From assembly GCF_030285665.1 (NCBI RefSeq), contig NZ_CP127295.1, forward strand, positions 1,178,001 through 1,242,000: a stretch of DNA of 64,000 bases. The letters are read 5' to 3'. Both the position numbers and the translations under genes were made by a program. Numbering within the stretch: the stretch's first letter is position 1; the number at the start of each line of letters is the position of its first letter. Under the pieces are notes generated by a model that was given only the letters and a program-made list of their open reading frames with translations, had not been told where the DNA came from and ran no database searches. Below, one piece after another: positions 39,672 to 49,000 of this stretch. The stretch comes from Amycolatopsis mongoliensis (GTDB lineage Bacteria; Actinomycetota; Actinomycetes; Mycobacteriales; Pseudonocardiaceae).

Positions 39672-40807
39672 GTTCGCCCCACCTCTCGTTCCACCCTGTC
39701 CAGTTCGCCGGCCAGCCGGACCAGCGCGGGGTCGTCCGGCACCGGCGGGCCGTAGAGCACCGCGCCGACGTCGTCGGCCGGCCGGCCGGTGCGCGTGCTC
39801 ACCGCGGTCACCAGCGCCGCCGCGTCGGCGTCGCGCGGCAGGCCCAGCGTGGTCCGCAGCCGGCTCCGCGCCGCCTCCCGCAGCGTCTCGCCCGCGTGTC
39901 CCGCGGCCTTCGCCCGCCGGTACAGCCGGGCGCGTCCTTCGGCCGTTTCGGCCGCGCGCACCACGATCGGCAGCGGCTCGGTGACCACCGGGCCGAGCCG
40001 GCGCGCCCGCCACAGCGCCAGCAGCGCCACGGCGACGAACGCCTGCGCGGCACCGTAGTACCAGCCGTCCGGGATCAGGTCGAAGATCGACTTGCGGGTG
40101 TCGTCCAGCGCCGGGTCCGTGGTGGACGGCAGGTACCAGACGAGCTTCGGGTGCTGCCCGAGCAGGTGCAGCCCCAGCGCCGCGTTGCCCTCGTCGGCGA
40201 GCCGCGAGTTGGTCAGCGGCGCCGAAGACCCGAGCAGCGTCGTCGTGCCGCCCGCGTCGGCGAGCTGCAGCAGCGTGCCACCGCCGTCTTCGCCGGGGTA
40301 GCACGACCGCGCGCCGGGCGAGGAGTAGCCGATGCCGCCGAGCGTGACGTCGCCGGCCGCGACCGCCGCGGCGACCGTGCACTGCGGGCTCAGGGTGCCG
40401 AGGTCGCTCTGGCCGACCGGGCGCACCAGCGGCAGCGAGTCGTGCAGCGTGGGCGCTCCCGGTGTCACGAGGACGACGTCGGCGGCGTGCTGCCGCAGCG
40501 CGTCGAGCCGCTTCGCCGGGACCAGGTCCGGCTGGGTGACCAGCAGCGTCGCGTCTTCGGTGACCGCGTCGTCGGCTTCGTCGGCGGTGTGCGCCGTCCG
40601 CACGTCGACGCCCTGGTCCTGCAGGAGCTGCGCGAGCGCGTGCGCGCCACCGGGTTCGTACGAGCCGGGTTCGAGCGCGCCGTGGGCCTGCTCGCCGCGG
40701 CCGAGCAGCAGCAGGGCGCCGGCGGCGAAGATCAGGGCGACGAGGGCCAGCGGGATGCGGGCGCCGCGCCAGATCCGGCGCACGTCCGGCGAAACCGAGG
40801 TGCTCAC
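39668..40807 (-). CDS. DUF4350-domain membrane protein
   Basis: 379 residues from a GTG overlapping the DUF4129 stop (GTGA). An N-terminal helix (RIPLALVALIFAAGALLLLG) is followed by an extracytoplasmic domain with GSYEPGGAHALAQLLQDQGVDVRTAHTADEA (the DUF4350 GATase-like start) and two Cys (PQCTVA, RSCYPGE), a second helix near residue 255 (GAAQAFVAVALLALWRARRLGPVV) and a cytoplasmic helical tail. It occurs constantly between DUF4129 and MoxR genes in actinobacteria (Rv3691-like). Function unknown. Confidence 0.8.
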   Translation of the reverse strand: MSTSVSPDVRRIWRGARIPLALVALIFAAGALLLLGRGEQAHGALEPGSYEPGGAHALAQLLQDQGVDVRTAHTADEADDAVTEDATLLVTQPDLVPAKRLDALRQHAADVVLVTPGAPTLHDSLPLVRPVGQSDLGTLSPQCTVAAAVAAGDVTLGGIGYSSPGARSCYPGEDGGGTLLQLADAGGTTTLLGSSAPLTNSRLADEGNAALGLHLLGQHPKLVWYLPSTTDPALDDTRKSIFDLIPDGWYYGAAQAFVAVALLALWRARRLGPVVTEPLPIVVRAAETAEGRARLYRRAKAAGHAGETLREAARSRLRTTLGLPRDADAAALVTAVSTRTGRPADDVGAVLYGPPVPDDPALVRLAGELDRVEREVGRT

Positions 40808-41445
40808 GAGCCCGCCAGGGCGACCGGCCGTTCACGGCGGCAGCGTTCGTCCAGCTCGGTCAGCGTGCGGTAAGCCGCTTCGGTGCCTTCGCGGCCGCCG
40901 TAGTGGACGTCGTCGAAGAGCCGCGCGCCCTGCCGCAGCTCCGCGGCGACGTTCGGCAGCAGCACCCCGGCCTCGGCGGCGGCCTCGTCCGCGGTCCGGC
41001 CCGAGCGGACGTCGAGCAGCGCGCGTTCCTCGAGGGCTCGCACGACGGCCCGGAAGCGGTCGCGCACGGCGTCGCCGTACCGCCCGGCCGCGGCGGCTTC
41101 GGCGGCCGAGCGGCGGTAGTCGTCGGCGCTCTGGCGCTTCCCGCCGAAGACGGTCCGGTCGGCCCGCGACGTGCGCGCGACCTTGCCGGTGCGCAGCCGG
41201 ATCACCACGACCAGCACGATCAGCAGCACGAGGACCAGCAGGACACCCCAGATCCCGCCCGGGACCACCGAGGACACGCCGTTCAGCAGCTTTTCGAGCT
41301 GCTCGCCGAGCCACTGCCCGATCTGCTGCAGGAAGTTCGGCCGGGCGTCCCGGTACTTCGGGTCGGACAGCTCTTCGGCGGCCGCGCGGCGCGCGGCGTC
41401 CCGGTCGGTGTCGACCGGGACGTCGACGAGGACCAGCGTCACCAT
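40804..41445 (-). CDS. DUF4129-domain membrane protein
   Basis: 213 residues from the ATG at 41445; a GTG at 41442 gives a 4-nt GTGA overlap and is equally possible. One central helix (GGIWGVLLVLVLLIVLVVVIRL) and a cytoplasmic DUF4129 domain (ADDYRRSAAEAAAAGRYGDAVRDRFRAVVRALEERALLDVRSGRTADEAAAEA). It contributes a membrane-bound subunit to the MoxR operon. The extracytoplasmic part is short, with DPKYRDARPNFLQQIGQWLGEQLEKLLNG. Role unknown. Confidence 0.8.
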   Translation of the reverse strand: MVTLVLVDVPVDTDRDAARRAAAEELSDPKYRDARPNFLQQIGQWLGEQLEKLLNGVSSVVPGGIWGVLLVLVLLIVLVVVIRLRTGKVARTSRADRTVFGGKRQSADDYRRSAAEAAAAGRYGDAVRDRFRAVVRALEERALLDVRSGRTADEAAAEAGVLLPNVAAELRQGARLFDDVHYGGREGTEAAYRTLTELDERCRRERPVALAGS

Positions 41446-42617
41446 GCCTGCGGCGGCTGCACCCCGGCCGCGCGAGCCAGTTCGATGTCCATGCCCTCGC
41501 GGCGCATCCGCTGGTCGAGGTAGACGATCACGGTGACCAGCGTGACGAACGGGATCGCGATGGTGCCGGAGACGATCTGCCCGGCCGACTGCAGCAGCAG
41601 GTCGCCGGTGCTGGGCAGCGTCACCTTGCCCGGGTTCAGCACCTGGTCGAAGACGCCGGTGCCGACGGCGAACGGCAGCTGGACGATGTTCTCGAAGAGC
41701 GACTGGATGATCCGCGCCAGCAGCAGGATGCCCAGCACCCGCCAGAACGCGCCGCTGACCAGCTTGACCGACCGGGCGAACGCCTGCCGGAACGTCCCGC
41801 GCTCCAGCACGAGGGCCGGCACGGCCAGCGCCCAGAACACCCAGGCCAGCACGCCCGGGACGATGCAGAGCATCAGGCCGATCGTCGTGACGAGCCCGTA
41901 GACGAACGCCACGCCGAGCAGCGGCAGCAGCCGCGGCTGCAGCTCGCGCCACGCGATGCCGAAGGTGATCTCGCGGCCCAGCGCGGCCCGGCCCATCACC
42001 GTGGCCATCAGGCCGGTGGTGACCGCCAGCAGCAAGGTCGAGATCAGCAGCGTCGGGATCAGCACCAGGAAGAGGTCGCCGAAGGTGCCGAACACGGCGT
42101 TGCGCACCTCCTCGTCGGTCGAGCCCGGGCCGAGGGTCGCCGTCGACGCGAGGTTCTCGAAGTCGGCGAGCACGTACTTCTGCACGAGGAACGTGATCCC
42201 GGCCGTCACCACCGCCATCACCGCGCCGATGCCGAGGATCAGCAGCGGGTGCCGGCGGATCGCGGTGATCGCGCCGTCGAGGATGTCGCCGATGTTGAGC
42301 GGCCGCAGCGCGATCACGCCGGGCTTGCCGAGCCCGTGCGGGCTCCAGGGCCGCTGCTGGTGCTGCTGCCCGGTGTACGGCGGCAACGCGTCCGGCTGCC
42401 AGCCGGCCGGGCGCTGCCAGCCCGGTGGGGTCGCCGGTCCCGGCGTCGCCTGGGCGTCGGGCGGCTGCCACCCGCGCGGCGGCGTCGCCGGTGACGCGGA
42501 GTGGTCTTCGGCCGACTTCGGCTCACCCGATCCGGGAGCGGGAACCCGAGGGATGCCCTGGCTGGGTGTCGGCGTGTCGTCGCCCTCGCCGCCGGGCGCG
42601 CCACCGGTGTCTGTCAT
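41439..42617 (-). CDS. Polytopic membrane protein heading the MoxR operon
   Basis: 392 residues. A 95-residue Pro/Gly-rich cytoplasmic head (GWQPPDAQATPGPATPPGWQRPAGWQP) is followed by GVIALRPLNIGDILDGAITAIRRHPLLILGIGAVMAVV, a start typical of the actinobacterial glycerophosphodiesterase-type membrane domain proteins, and about six helices. No catalytic phosphodiesterase domain is attached. Its Pro-rich cytoplasmic head resembles those of the two zinc peptidases nearby. It is divergent from peptidase 2 over 193 nt and overlaps the DUF4129 gene. Confidence 0.72.
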   Translation of the reverse strand: MTDTGGAPGGEGDDTPTPSQGIPRVPAPGSGEPKSAEDHSASPATPPRGWQPPDAQATPGPATPPGWQRPAGWQPDALPPYTGQQHQQRPWSPHGLGKPGVIALRPLNIGDILDGAITAIRRHPLLILGIGAVMAVVTAGITFLVQKYVLADFENLASTATLGPGSTDEEVRNAVFGTFGDLFLVLIPTLLISTLLLAVTTGLMATVMGRAALGREITFGIAWRELQPRLLPLLGVAFVYGLVTTIGLMLCIVPGVLAWVFWALAVPALVLERGTFRQAFARSVKLVSGAFWRVLGILLLARIIQSLFENIVQLPFAVGTGVFDQVLNPGKVTLPSTGDLLLQSAGQIVSGTIAIPFVTLVTVIVYLDQRMRREGMDIELARAAGVQPPQAW

Positions 42618-42752
42618 CGAAGCCCCTCGCCTGCAGTACCTGCTTGGCGACACTCTTTCAGAGCCGGTCGCACCCGGCCAGACCTGGGGTGACGTCCGTG
42701 CGTGGTGACCGCGTGCGCACGGACGGGTGCGAGAGGCCCCGTTCCCCCGATA

Positions 42753-42758
42753 TGCTGA
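42753..42758 (+). promoter_or_regulatory. TATGCT -10 box upstream of zinc peptidase 2
   Basis: TATGCTGA begins at 42753, about 50 nt before the GTG at 42811, in the divergent region with the MoxR operon. The identical octamer precedes peptidase 1 (32769). Confidence 0.45.
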
Positions 42759-42810
42759 ATGGCGGGATCGGGTACCCCCGGTCCGTACCGAGACCTTTCG
42801 GGACTGCCTA

Positions 42811-43887
42811 GTGACGCAACCGCCCCACGGCCGGGTACCGCCTCGCGGGACCGTACAGCCGCCGCCGGTGCCGGATGCGCAACCGGATCTTCCCTGGCTG
42901 GGCCGCCCGCACACCGTGTCCGCGCCGCGCCGCCGGTCTCCGGCGGCGGTGATCGGCGTATGCCTCGGCGCAGTGGCCGTGCTGGTGCTCGGACTGGTCG
43001 CGATCGTCGCCCTCAACCGCGGCGAGACCCCGCTGGCCAACGCGAACTTCCGCGACACCCCGTCGTCCCAGGACGTCCCTTCGCAGCTGCAGCCGGGCGG
43101 CGCGGGCGCCCCCGCCTCGGTGTCGAGCCCGCCGTCCGAGACGTCCGCGCCCAGCGCGACCGGCCCGCAGAAGATCCTCAAGCTCGCCGACCACCCGATC
43201 CTGCAGGACCCGAACGCCGGCCTGCAGAACCGCGTCTGCACGCTGCCGACCTGGCAGAGCACCCAGGCCGGCGCGGAAGCGTTCTTCACCGCGGCCAGCA
43301 AGTGCCTGGACGCGGCATGGGGCCCGTTCCTCGAGGCCTACCACCTGCCGTTCACGCCGCCGGCGCTGCACTTCCCGACCGGCGCGAGCTTCGAGACCGA
43401 GTGCGGCACGATCCAGGTCGGCATCGCGACCGCCGCGTACTACTGCGAAAACAACCTGTACGTCCCGTTCCGCGGGCTGCAGACCGACCAGTACGGCAAC
43501 AACCCCGGCGTCTACCTGGCCCTGTTCGCCCACGAGTACGGCCACCACGTGCAGGAGGTCGCCGGGCTGATGGACGCGGCCTGGCAGAAGATCTACGAGG
43601 CCGGCCAGAACAGCCCGGCCGGGCTCGAGATGTCGCGGCGCAAGGAGCTGCAGGCCCAGTGCTTCTCGGGCATGTTCCTCGGCGCGCACGTCGACCAGGG
43701 CGGCACGATCAGCCGGGACATGTACAACAAGGCCTGGAACGACCAGGAGACCCGCGGCGACAACACGTCCCGCAGCCACGACCACGGGACGAACGCGCAC
43801 TACGCGTCCTGGTGGCGGGCGGGTGCGACGAGCAACCGGATCGCCGACTGCAACACCTTCGCGGCGCCGTCCTCCGAGGTCAGCTGA
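42811..43887 (+). CDS. Membrane-anchored neutral zinc metallopeptidase (YpfJ-like) 2
   Basis: 358 residues from the GTG at 42811. A short Pro-rich cytoplasmic tail, one membrane helix (AAVIGVCLGAVAVLVLGLVAIVALN), a Ser/Pro stalk and the peptidase domain with HEYGHHVQEVAG and LQAQCFSGMFLGAHVDQGGTISRDMYNKAWND. Its catalytic half is closely similar to that of the 32848 gene (NPGVYLALFAHEYGHHVQ versus HPGPYLSILAHEYGHHVQ). It is divergent from the MoxR operon and ends overlapping the convergent small membrane gene by 8 nt. Substrate unknown. Confidence 0.83.
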   Translation: MTQPPHGRVPPRGTVQPPPVPDAQPDLPWLGRPHTVSAPRRRSPAAVIGVCLGAVAVLVLGLVAIVALNRGETPLANANFRDTPSSQDVPSQLQPGGAGAPASVSSPPSETSAPSATGPQKILKLADHPILQDPNAGLQNRVCTLPTWQSTQAGAEAFFTAASKCLDAAWGPFLEAYHLPFTPPALHFPTGASFETECGTIQVGIATAAYYCENNLYVPFRGLQTDQYGNNPGVYLALFAHEYGHHVQEVAGLMDAAWQKIYEAGQNSPAGLEMSRRKELQAQCFSGMFLGAHVDQGGTISRDMYNKAWNDQETRGDNTSRSHDHGTNAHYASWWRAGATSNRIADCNTFAAPSSEVS

Positions 43888-44344
43888 CCTTCGCGGCCGG
43901 CTTCGGCCGCGGCGGGATGCTCAGCCAGAGGTAGACGAACATCCCGCCCGAGAAGCACGCGAACACCAGCAGGGCCATGCCGACGGGGCGCCGCGCGTCC
44001 GAGGCGCCCGCCGACGTGTCCGCGGCGCGGACGGTGACCGTGCCCTGGTCGGGCAGCACCTCCGGGACGCCGACGTCGACGCGCTCGCCCTGGCCGTGCC
44101 CGCAGCCGTTCAGCGTGCCCACGTGGGTCTTGCCCGCGACGGTGAACTTCACCGTCTCGACCGCGTCCGGGCGGTCGCACGGCGCCGGCTTCGTGACCTC
44201 GGCCTGCACCGGCGCGCCCAGGTCGTCGTTGCTGATGCCCAGCAGCCCCGGCCCGGCGAGCCAGGCGAGCAGCACGACGAGCACGCCCGCCGCGGCGGGG
44301 ATCGCCACCGTGGGCCACTTGAGATCGAGTGATCGCGGGGGCAC
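43880..44344 (-). CDS. Small two-helix membrane protein of unknown function
   Basis: 154 residues from the GTG at 44344. Helix 1 (TVAIPAAAGVLVVLLAWLAGPGLLG), an extracytoplasmic loop of about 80 residues with two Cys (APCDRPD and NGCGHGQG) that could form a disulfide, then helix 2 (PVGMALLVFACFSGGMFVYLWLSI) and a basic tail. No family recognised. It may share a transcript with the upstream K+-channel gene, whose stop lies 69 nt before its start. Confidence 0.6.
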   Translation of the reverse strand: MPPRSLDLKWPTVAIPAAAGVLVVLLAWLAGPGLLGISNDDLGAPVQAEVTKPAPCDRPDAVETVKFTVAGKTHVGTLNGCGHGQGERVDVGVPEVLPDQGTVTVRAADTSAGASDARRPVGMALLVFACFSGGMFVYLWLSIPPRPKPAAKVS

Positions 44345-44412
44345 TTCGCCATGGTTCCAGATCCGCCGGGCAAAACCCAGGCGGCCCGGTCCCGGTCACC
44401 GGCGAAGCGGAC

Positions 44413-45492
44413 CTACCGCTCGATCTTCTCCGCCTGCGTCACCTTCTTGACGTAGAGCAGCTTGTCGCCGGGCTCGATGGCGTCGGCTTGGGGGGCGTCC
44501 ACGCGGTACAGGACGCCGTCGCGGACCAGGCCGAGGACGAGGTCGGACAGGTGCCGCGGCGACCCGCCCTCCTCCGACGGCTCGACCGGCCGCTCGGCGA
44601 TCGCCAAGCCCGATTCGGGCGTGAGGAGGTCCTCCATGATGTCGACGACCAGCGGGGTCGACGTCGCCATGCCGAGCAGCCGCCCGGCCGTCTCGCTGGA
44701 GACGACGACCTGGTCGGCGCCGGATTGCTTGAGCAGGTGGACGTTCTCCGCCTCCCGCACCGACGCGACGATGTGCGCCTTGGGCGCCAGCTCGCGGGCG
44801 GTGAGGGTGACGAGCACCGCCGTGTCGTCGCGGTTCGGGGCGACGACGACCGCGCGCGCGTGCTGCACCGCGGCGACGCGCAGGACGTCGGAGCGGGTGG
44901 CCGAGCCGTGCACGGCCACGAGGCCGAGCGCGCTCGCCGCGTCGAGGGCCTGCTGGTCGGTGTCGACGACGACGATCTGCCCCGGGGCGATGTTCTCGTC
45001 GCCGAGCAACGCGTTGACGGCGGACCGGCCCTTGGTGCCGAACCCGACGACGACCGTGTGGTCGCGCACCTTCGTCCTCCACTTCTGGATCTTGAACGCC
45101 TGCCGGGAGCGCTCGGTGAGCACCTCCAGGGTGGTCCCGACCAGGACGATGAGGAAGAGCACCCGCAGCGGGGTGATCACCAGGACGTTCACCAGCCGGG
45201 CGGACGAGGTGACCGGCGCGATGTCGCCGTAGCCGGTGGTCGAGAGCGAAACGGTGGCGTAGTACAGGCTGTCGAGCAGGGACAGGCCGTCGCCGTTGGC
45301 GTCGCGGTAGCCGTCGCGGTCGACGTAGACGATGACCACCGTCAGCAGCAGCGCCAGCGTCGCGCCGATGACCCGCTTCAGGATGGAGCGGAGGGGACTG
45401 ACCGTCAGCTCGGGCATCCGCAGGACGCCGACGAGCTCGTGGTCCGGCCGATCGGTGAGACTGCCCAGCGGCAACCGCTTCAGGGCCTTCAT
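44413..45492 (-). CDS. Two-helix potassium channel with RCK (TrkA-N/TrkA-C) domains
   Basis: 359 residues. Two membrane helices flank the pore loop with the selectivity filter STTGYGD (in ATVSLSTTGYGDIAP). The RCK N-domain follows (HTVVVGFGTKGRSAVNALLGDE, nucleotide-binding GxGxxG; VVVDTD) and then a TrkA-C domain (GLVRDGVLYRVDAPQADAIEPGDKLLYVKK). It belongs to the MthK/Rv3200c type and is probably gated by a ligand on the RCK ring. It lies next to adnB, as Rv3200c does in M. tuberculosis. A GGGAG sequence precedes the ATG. Confidence 0.87.
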   Translation of the reverse strand: MKALKRLPLGSLTDRPDHELVGVLRMPELTVSPLRSILKRVIGATLALLLTVVIVYVDRDGYRDANGDGLSLLDSLYYATVSLSTTGYGDIAPVTSSARLVNVLVITPLRVLFLIVLVGTTLEVLTERSRQAFKIQKWRTKVRDHTVVVGFGTKGRSAVNALLGDENIAPGQIVVVDTDQQALDAASALGLVAVHGSATRSDVLRVAAVQHARAVVVAPNRDDTAVLVTLTARELAPKAHIVASVREAENVHLLKQSGADQVVVSSETAGRLLGMATSTPLVVDIMEDLLTPESGLAIAERPVEPSEEGGSPRHLSDLVLGLVRDGVLYRVDAPQADAIEPGDKLLYVKKVTQAEKIER

Positions 45493-45583
45493 GCACCGGC
45501 TCCCAGCGGCAGGTGTCGAGCGTCACTCACGCCCGGAGGATAGCCGAACCGGGTGCCGGGCCGCCGCGTGGAACGATCGGCTC

Positions 45584-45951
45584 ATGGCAACTTCACAACG
45601 GCCCGCGCACCTCCTGGCCGGCGTGCTGGGCACGATGGGCGTCCTGCACTTCGCCGTGCCGAAGCCGTTCGACGGGCTGATCCCGGCTTCGCTCCCGGGG
45701 TCCCGGCGGGTGTGGACGTACGGATCGGGCGTCGCGGAGCTGGCGATCGGGGCCGCGGTGGCGGCCCCGCGCACGCGTCGTCTCGGCGGCCTGGCGGCGG
45801 CGCTGCTGTTCCTGGGGGTCTTCCCGGGAACGTGAAGATGGCGGTGGACGCGTCGTCCGCTCCGCTCCCGCGCCGCGCGATCGCCTGGGCCCGCCTCCCC
45901 CTGCAGTGGCCCCTGATCACGTGGGCCCTGAAGGTCCGCGACCGCGCATAA
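45584..45951 (+). pseudogene. DoxX-family membrane protein, interrupted by a -1-nt frameshift
   Basis: The frame from the ATG at 45584 reads HLLAGVLGTMGVLHFAVPKPFDGLIPASLPG... to LFLGVFPGT and hits TGA at 45833-45835. The next frame continues with GNVKMAVDASSAPLPRRAIAWARLPLQWPLITWALKVRDRA to the stop at 45949-45951. DoxX-like proteins carry FPGN(V/I)KMA at this point, so one base is missing at about 45828-45829 and the restored protein would be 122 residues. The break lies at C-CCG-GGA, an X-XXY-YYZ heptamer in the zero frame, so a -1 slip would restore exactly FPGNVKMA. A sequencing error or a true indel is the simpler explanation. Confidence 0.8.
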
Positions 45952-45954
45952 CCC

Positions 45955-46081
45955 GCGTGATCAGGCGGTCGACACGCGTGTTTGAAGGGTCGACACGGCG
46001 CTGGCGCGGAAACCTGCCGTGTCGTCGCTCCAATCACGCGTGTCGACTCCCCAATCACGCGTGTCGACCTTCTGATCACGC
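45955..46081. repeat. Long imperfect inverted repeat with GTCGACACGCGTG units
   Basis: The left arm begins GCGTGATCA (45955-45963) and continues with GGTCGACACGCGTG; the right arm ends CACGCGTGTCGACC...TGATCACGC (to 46081). The unit CAATCACGCGTGTCGAC occurs twice in tandem on the right side, and a decayed copy GGGTCGACACGG lies on the left. Pairing extends over about 50 bp with mismatches. It lies between the DoxX pseudogene and the convergent adnB end, overlapping the last adnB codon. Confidence 0.65.
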
Positions 46082-49000
46082 CTCGGGGATGTCGCGGAGG
46101 AGGCGGCGGAGGCCTTCCGGGTCCAGGAGGTCGGCTGGGCGGATTGTGCGGTTCGCCCGGACGTAGTGGAATGCCGCGCGGACCTGCTCCACCGGGACGT
46201 TCTTCAGCGCCGCCCACGCCATCCGGTACGCCGCCAGCTGGACCGCCAGCGCCGGCTGCCGGGATTCCGGCGGGACCGCGCCCGTCTTCCAGTCCACGAT
46301 CTCCCAGTACCCGTCGGGGTGCCGGAAGACGGCGTCCATCCGGCCGCGCAGGGTGATGCCCTCGACGTCCGCCGAGAACGAGACCTCCACCGCCTCCGGG
46401 ACGCGCGAGGCCCACTCGCTCTTCTCGAACTCCGCCTGGAGTTCTTCGAAATCCGCGTCGGGCGCTTCGCCGAAGTCGGCCGCGCCCGGGAGGTCGTCGA
46501 TCTCGATGAGCTGGTCGCCCGCGAACCGCCGTTCCAGCCAGCCGTGGAACTCCGTGCCGCGGCGGGCGAAGCTGTTGGGCTCCATCGGCAGCGGACGGCT
46601 CAGGTCCGCCGCCAGCCGGCCGCTGTCCTCGGCGAGCGCGACCAGCTGGCTCACCGAAAGCCGTGACGGCAGCGGGACCCGCCTGACCTGGTCGTCCTTG
46701 CGCGCCCACTCTTCGAGCAGGACGTCGGTGTCGGTCAGCCAGCCGTCCGGATCGTCCTCTTCGGACGCTTCGTCGTCCCCGGCGGACAGTGCCTCGGACA
46801 CCAGCTCGACCCCGGTCTGCACGCCGGTGCGGCGGTCGGCCAGCGGATCGACGGGCCAGCGCGACGTCCGCGAGTCCGAAACCAGCGGGTTCTCGTCGTC
46901 CGCGGACGGCTCCGGCGCCCACTCGGCGAGCTGCCCGACGCCGGTCTCGCGCAGGACGTCGCCGATCTCCGTCAGGAACTCCGACGGCCCCTTGAACCGG
47001 CTGCTGCTCTCGTTCCACCAGTGCCCGGACACGATCAGCGCGTGCTCGGACCGCGTCAGCGCGACGTAGCAGAGCCGCCGTTCCTCCGACTGCTCCCGCT
47101 CGACGAACCCGGCTTCGTGCAGTTCCAGTCCTTCTTGGACTTCCTTGCGGTCGTAGCCCTCGGCGATCCGCAGCTCCGGCAGGTCCTCCGAGTCACCGCG
47201 CAACGCCGCGGGCAGCGACGTCGCGGTCCGCAGCCACGACGACGACCGCCGCCGGCCCGGGAAGACGTCCTGCACCAGGTGCGGGACGGCGACGACCTCC
47301 CACTCGAGCCCCTTCGCCGAGTGCACGGTGAGCACCTGGACGCGGTCCGGCACGACCTCGACCTCGCCGGGGGTGAGCCCGTCCTCGGCGTGCGCGGCGG
47401 TGTTCAGGTAGTCCACAAAGGACAGCAGGGTCGCCGTCGGGGCCGTCTCGGCGTAGTCGGTGACGACTTCGGCGAACGCGTCCAGGTGCGCGCGCCCGGC
47501 GGATCCCGGGCGCGCCAGCGACTCCACGTCCAGGAGCATCGTGCGTTCGACGTCGGCGACCAGCTCCGGCAGCGACTGGTCGAGCCGCCGCCGCAACGCG
47601 GAGAGCTCCCAGCCGATCCGGCGGATGCGCTTGTACCCCTCTTCGGAATACCGCTCCGGCGAGCCGGGCTCGTCGATGGCGTCGATCAGACCGGCCTGCT
47701 CGACGCGCTCGACGACCAGCTCCGGCCCCTCCGGTTTCTCCGGGCTCGACAGCTCCCCCGCGCGCCGCCACAGCGCGGCGACGTCGGCGGCCGCGAGCCG
47801 CCAGCGCGCGCCGGTCAGCAGCCGGGCCGCCGCGCTGCCCGACAGCGGGTCGGCGAGCACCTTGAGCGTCGAAACGAGGTCCGCGACCTCGGGCTCGTCG
47901 AGCAGCCCGCCGAGCCCGACGACCTCGACCGGCAGCCCGCGTGCCCGCAGTTCGGCGGCGATCGGCGCCATGTCGGCGCGGCGCCGCACGAGGACGGCAG
48001 CGGTCGGCGGCTTCCCGGTCTGCTCCTGGACGGCGTGCCAGCGCCGGGCGAGGGCGTCGGCCACCCAGTCGCGTTCGGCGCGGATGTCCGGCAGCAGCGC
48101 GCACGCGATGTCCGCGGGCCCGGCGCCTTCGCGCGCCCGCAGCCGCTCGACGCCGAGGCCGCGCGCTCGCAGCGGTTCGGCGATCGCGTTGGCGAGGTCG
48201 AGAATCTCCGGCGGGTTGCGGAAGCTCGTCAACAGGCCGAAATCGTGCGCCGGGACGAGCCGTTCGCCGTCATGGCGGGGGAAGTCCGTGGTGAAGCGGG
48301 GCAGGTTGGCCGCGCTGGCACCGCGCCAGCCGTAGATCGCCTGGGCGGGGTCGCCGACCGCGGTGACCGGCATCGGCTGGTTCTCGACGCCGCCGAACAG
48401 CGCCCGCAGCAGGACGCGCTGGGCGTGCCCGGTGTCCTGGTACTCGTCGAGCAGGACCGCGCCGAAACGCTCGCGTTCACCGCGGACGACCGACGGGTAC
48501 CCGCTCGCCAGCTGGGCGGCGAGCGACATCTGGTCGGCGAAGTCGAGCGCGCCTTCGTTGCGCTTGCGCCGGTGGTACTCCTCGACCAGCGGCAGCAGCG
48601 CGAGCCGGAAGTGCTGCGCGGCCATGATTTCGGTGAGCTTCTGCGGCAGCGCGGCCCGCTGTCCCTTGGCGCGCGGCGCGTTCTCGATGACGCGGCACAT
48701 CCACGTCGTGTATTCGGCGAGCTGCTCGGTGGAGATGAGGTGCTCACCGAGCTCGCCGGCCAACGCGAGGAGGTCCGCGGTCACGGTCGGCGGGACGCGG
48801 TCGGTGTCGAGCTCGTTGTCCCAAGTGGACACGACGCGGTGCGCGATCTGCCACGACGACGTTTCGGAGAGCAGCCGGACGCCGGGCTGCACCGGCAGGC
48901 GCAGGCCGTGTTCGGACAGCAGGCGCCCGGCGTAGGCGTGGTAGGTGAGGACGGTCGGCTCGCCGGCGACCACAGTGGACCGGAGGCCGCCGGAAGGGTC

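Noticed and set aside
44329..45543. Plus-strand 404-codon frame antisense to the K+ channel.
   Set aside because: No recognisable domain, and the minus strand encodes an intact STTGYGD-RCK channel.
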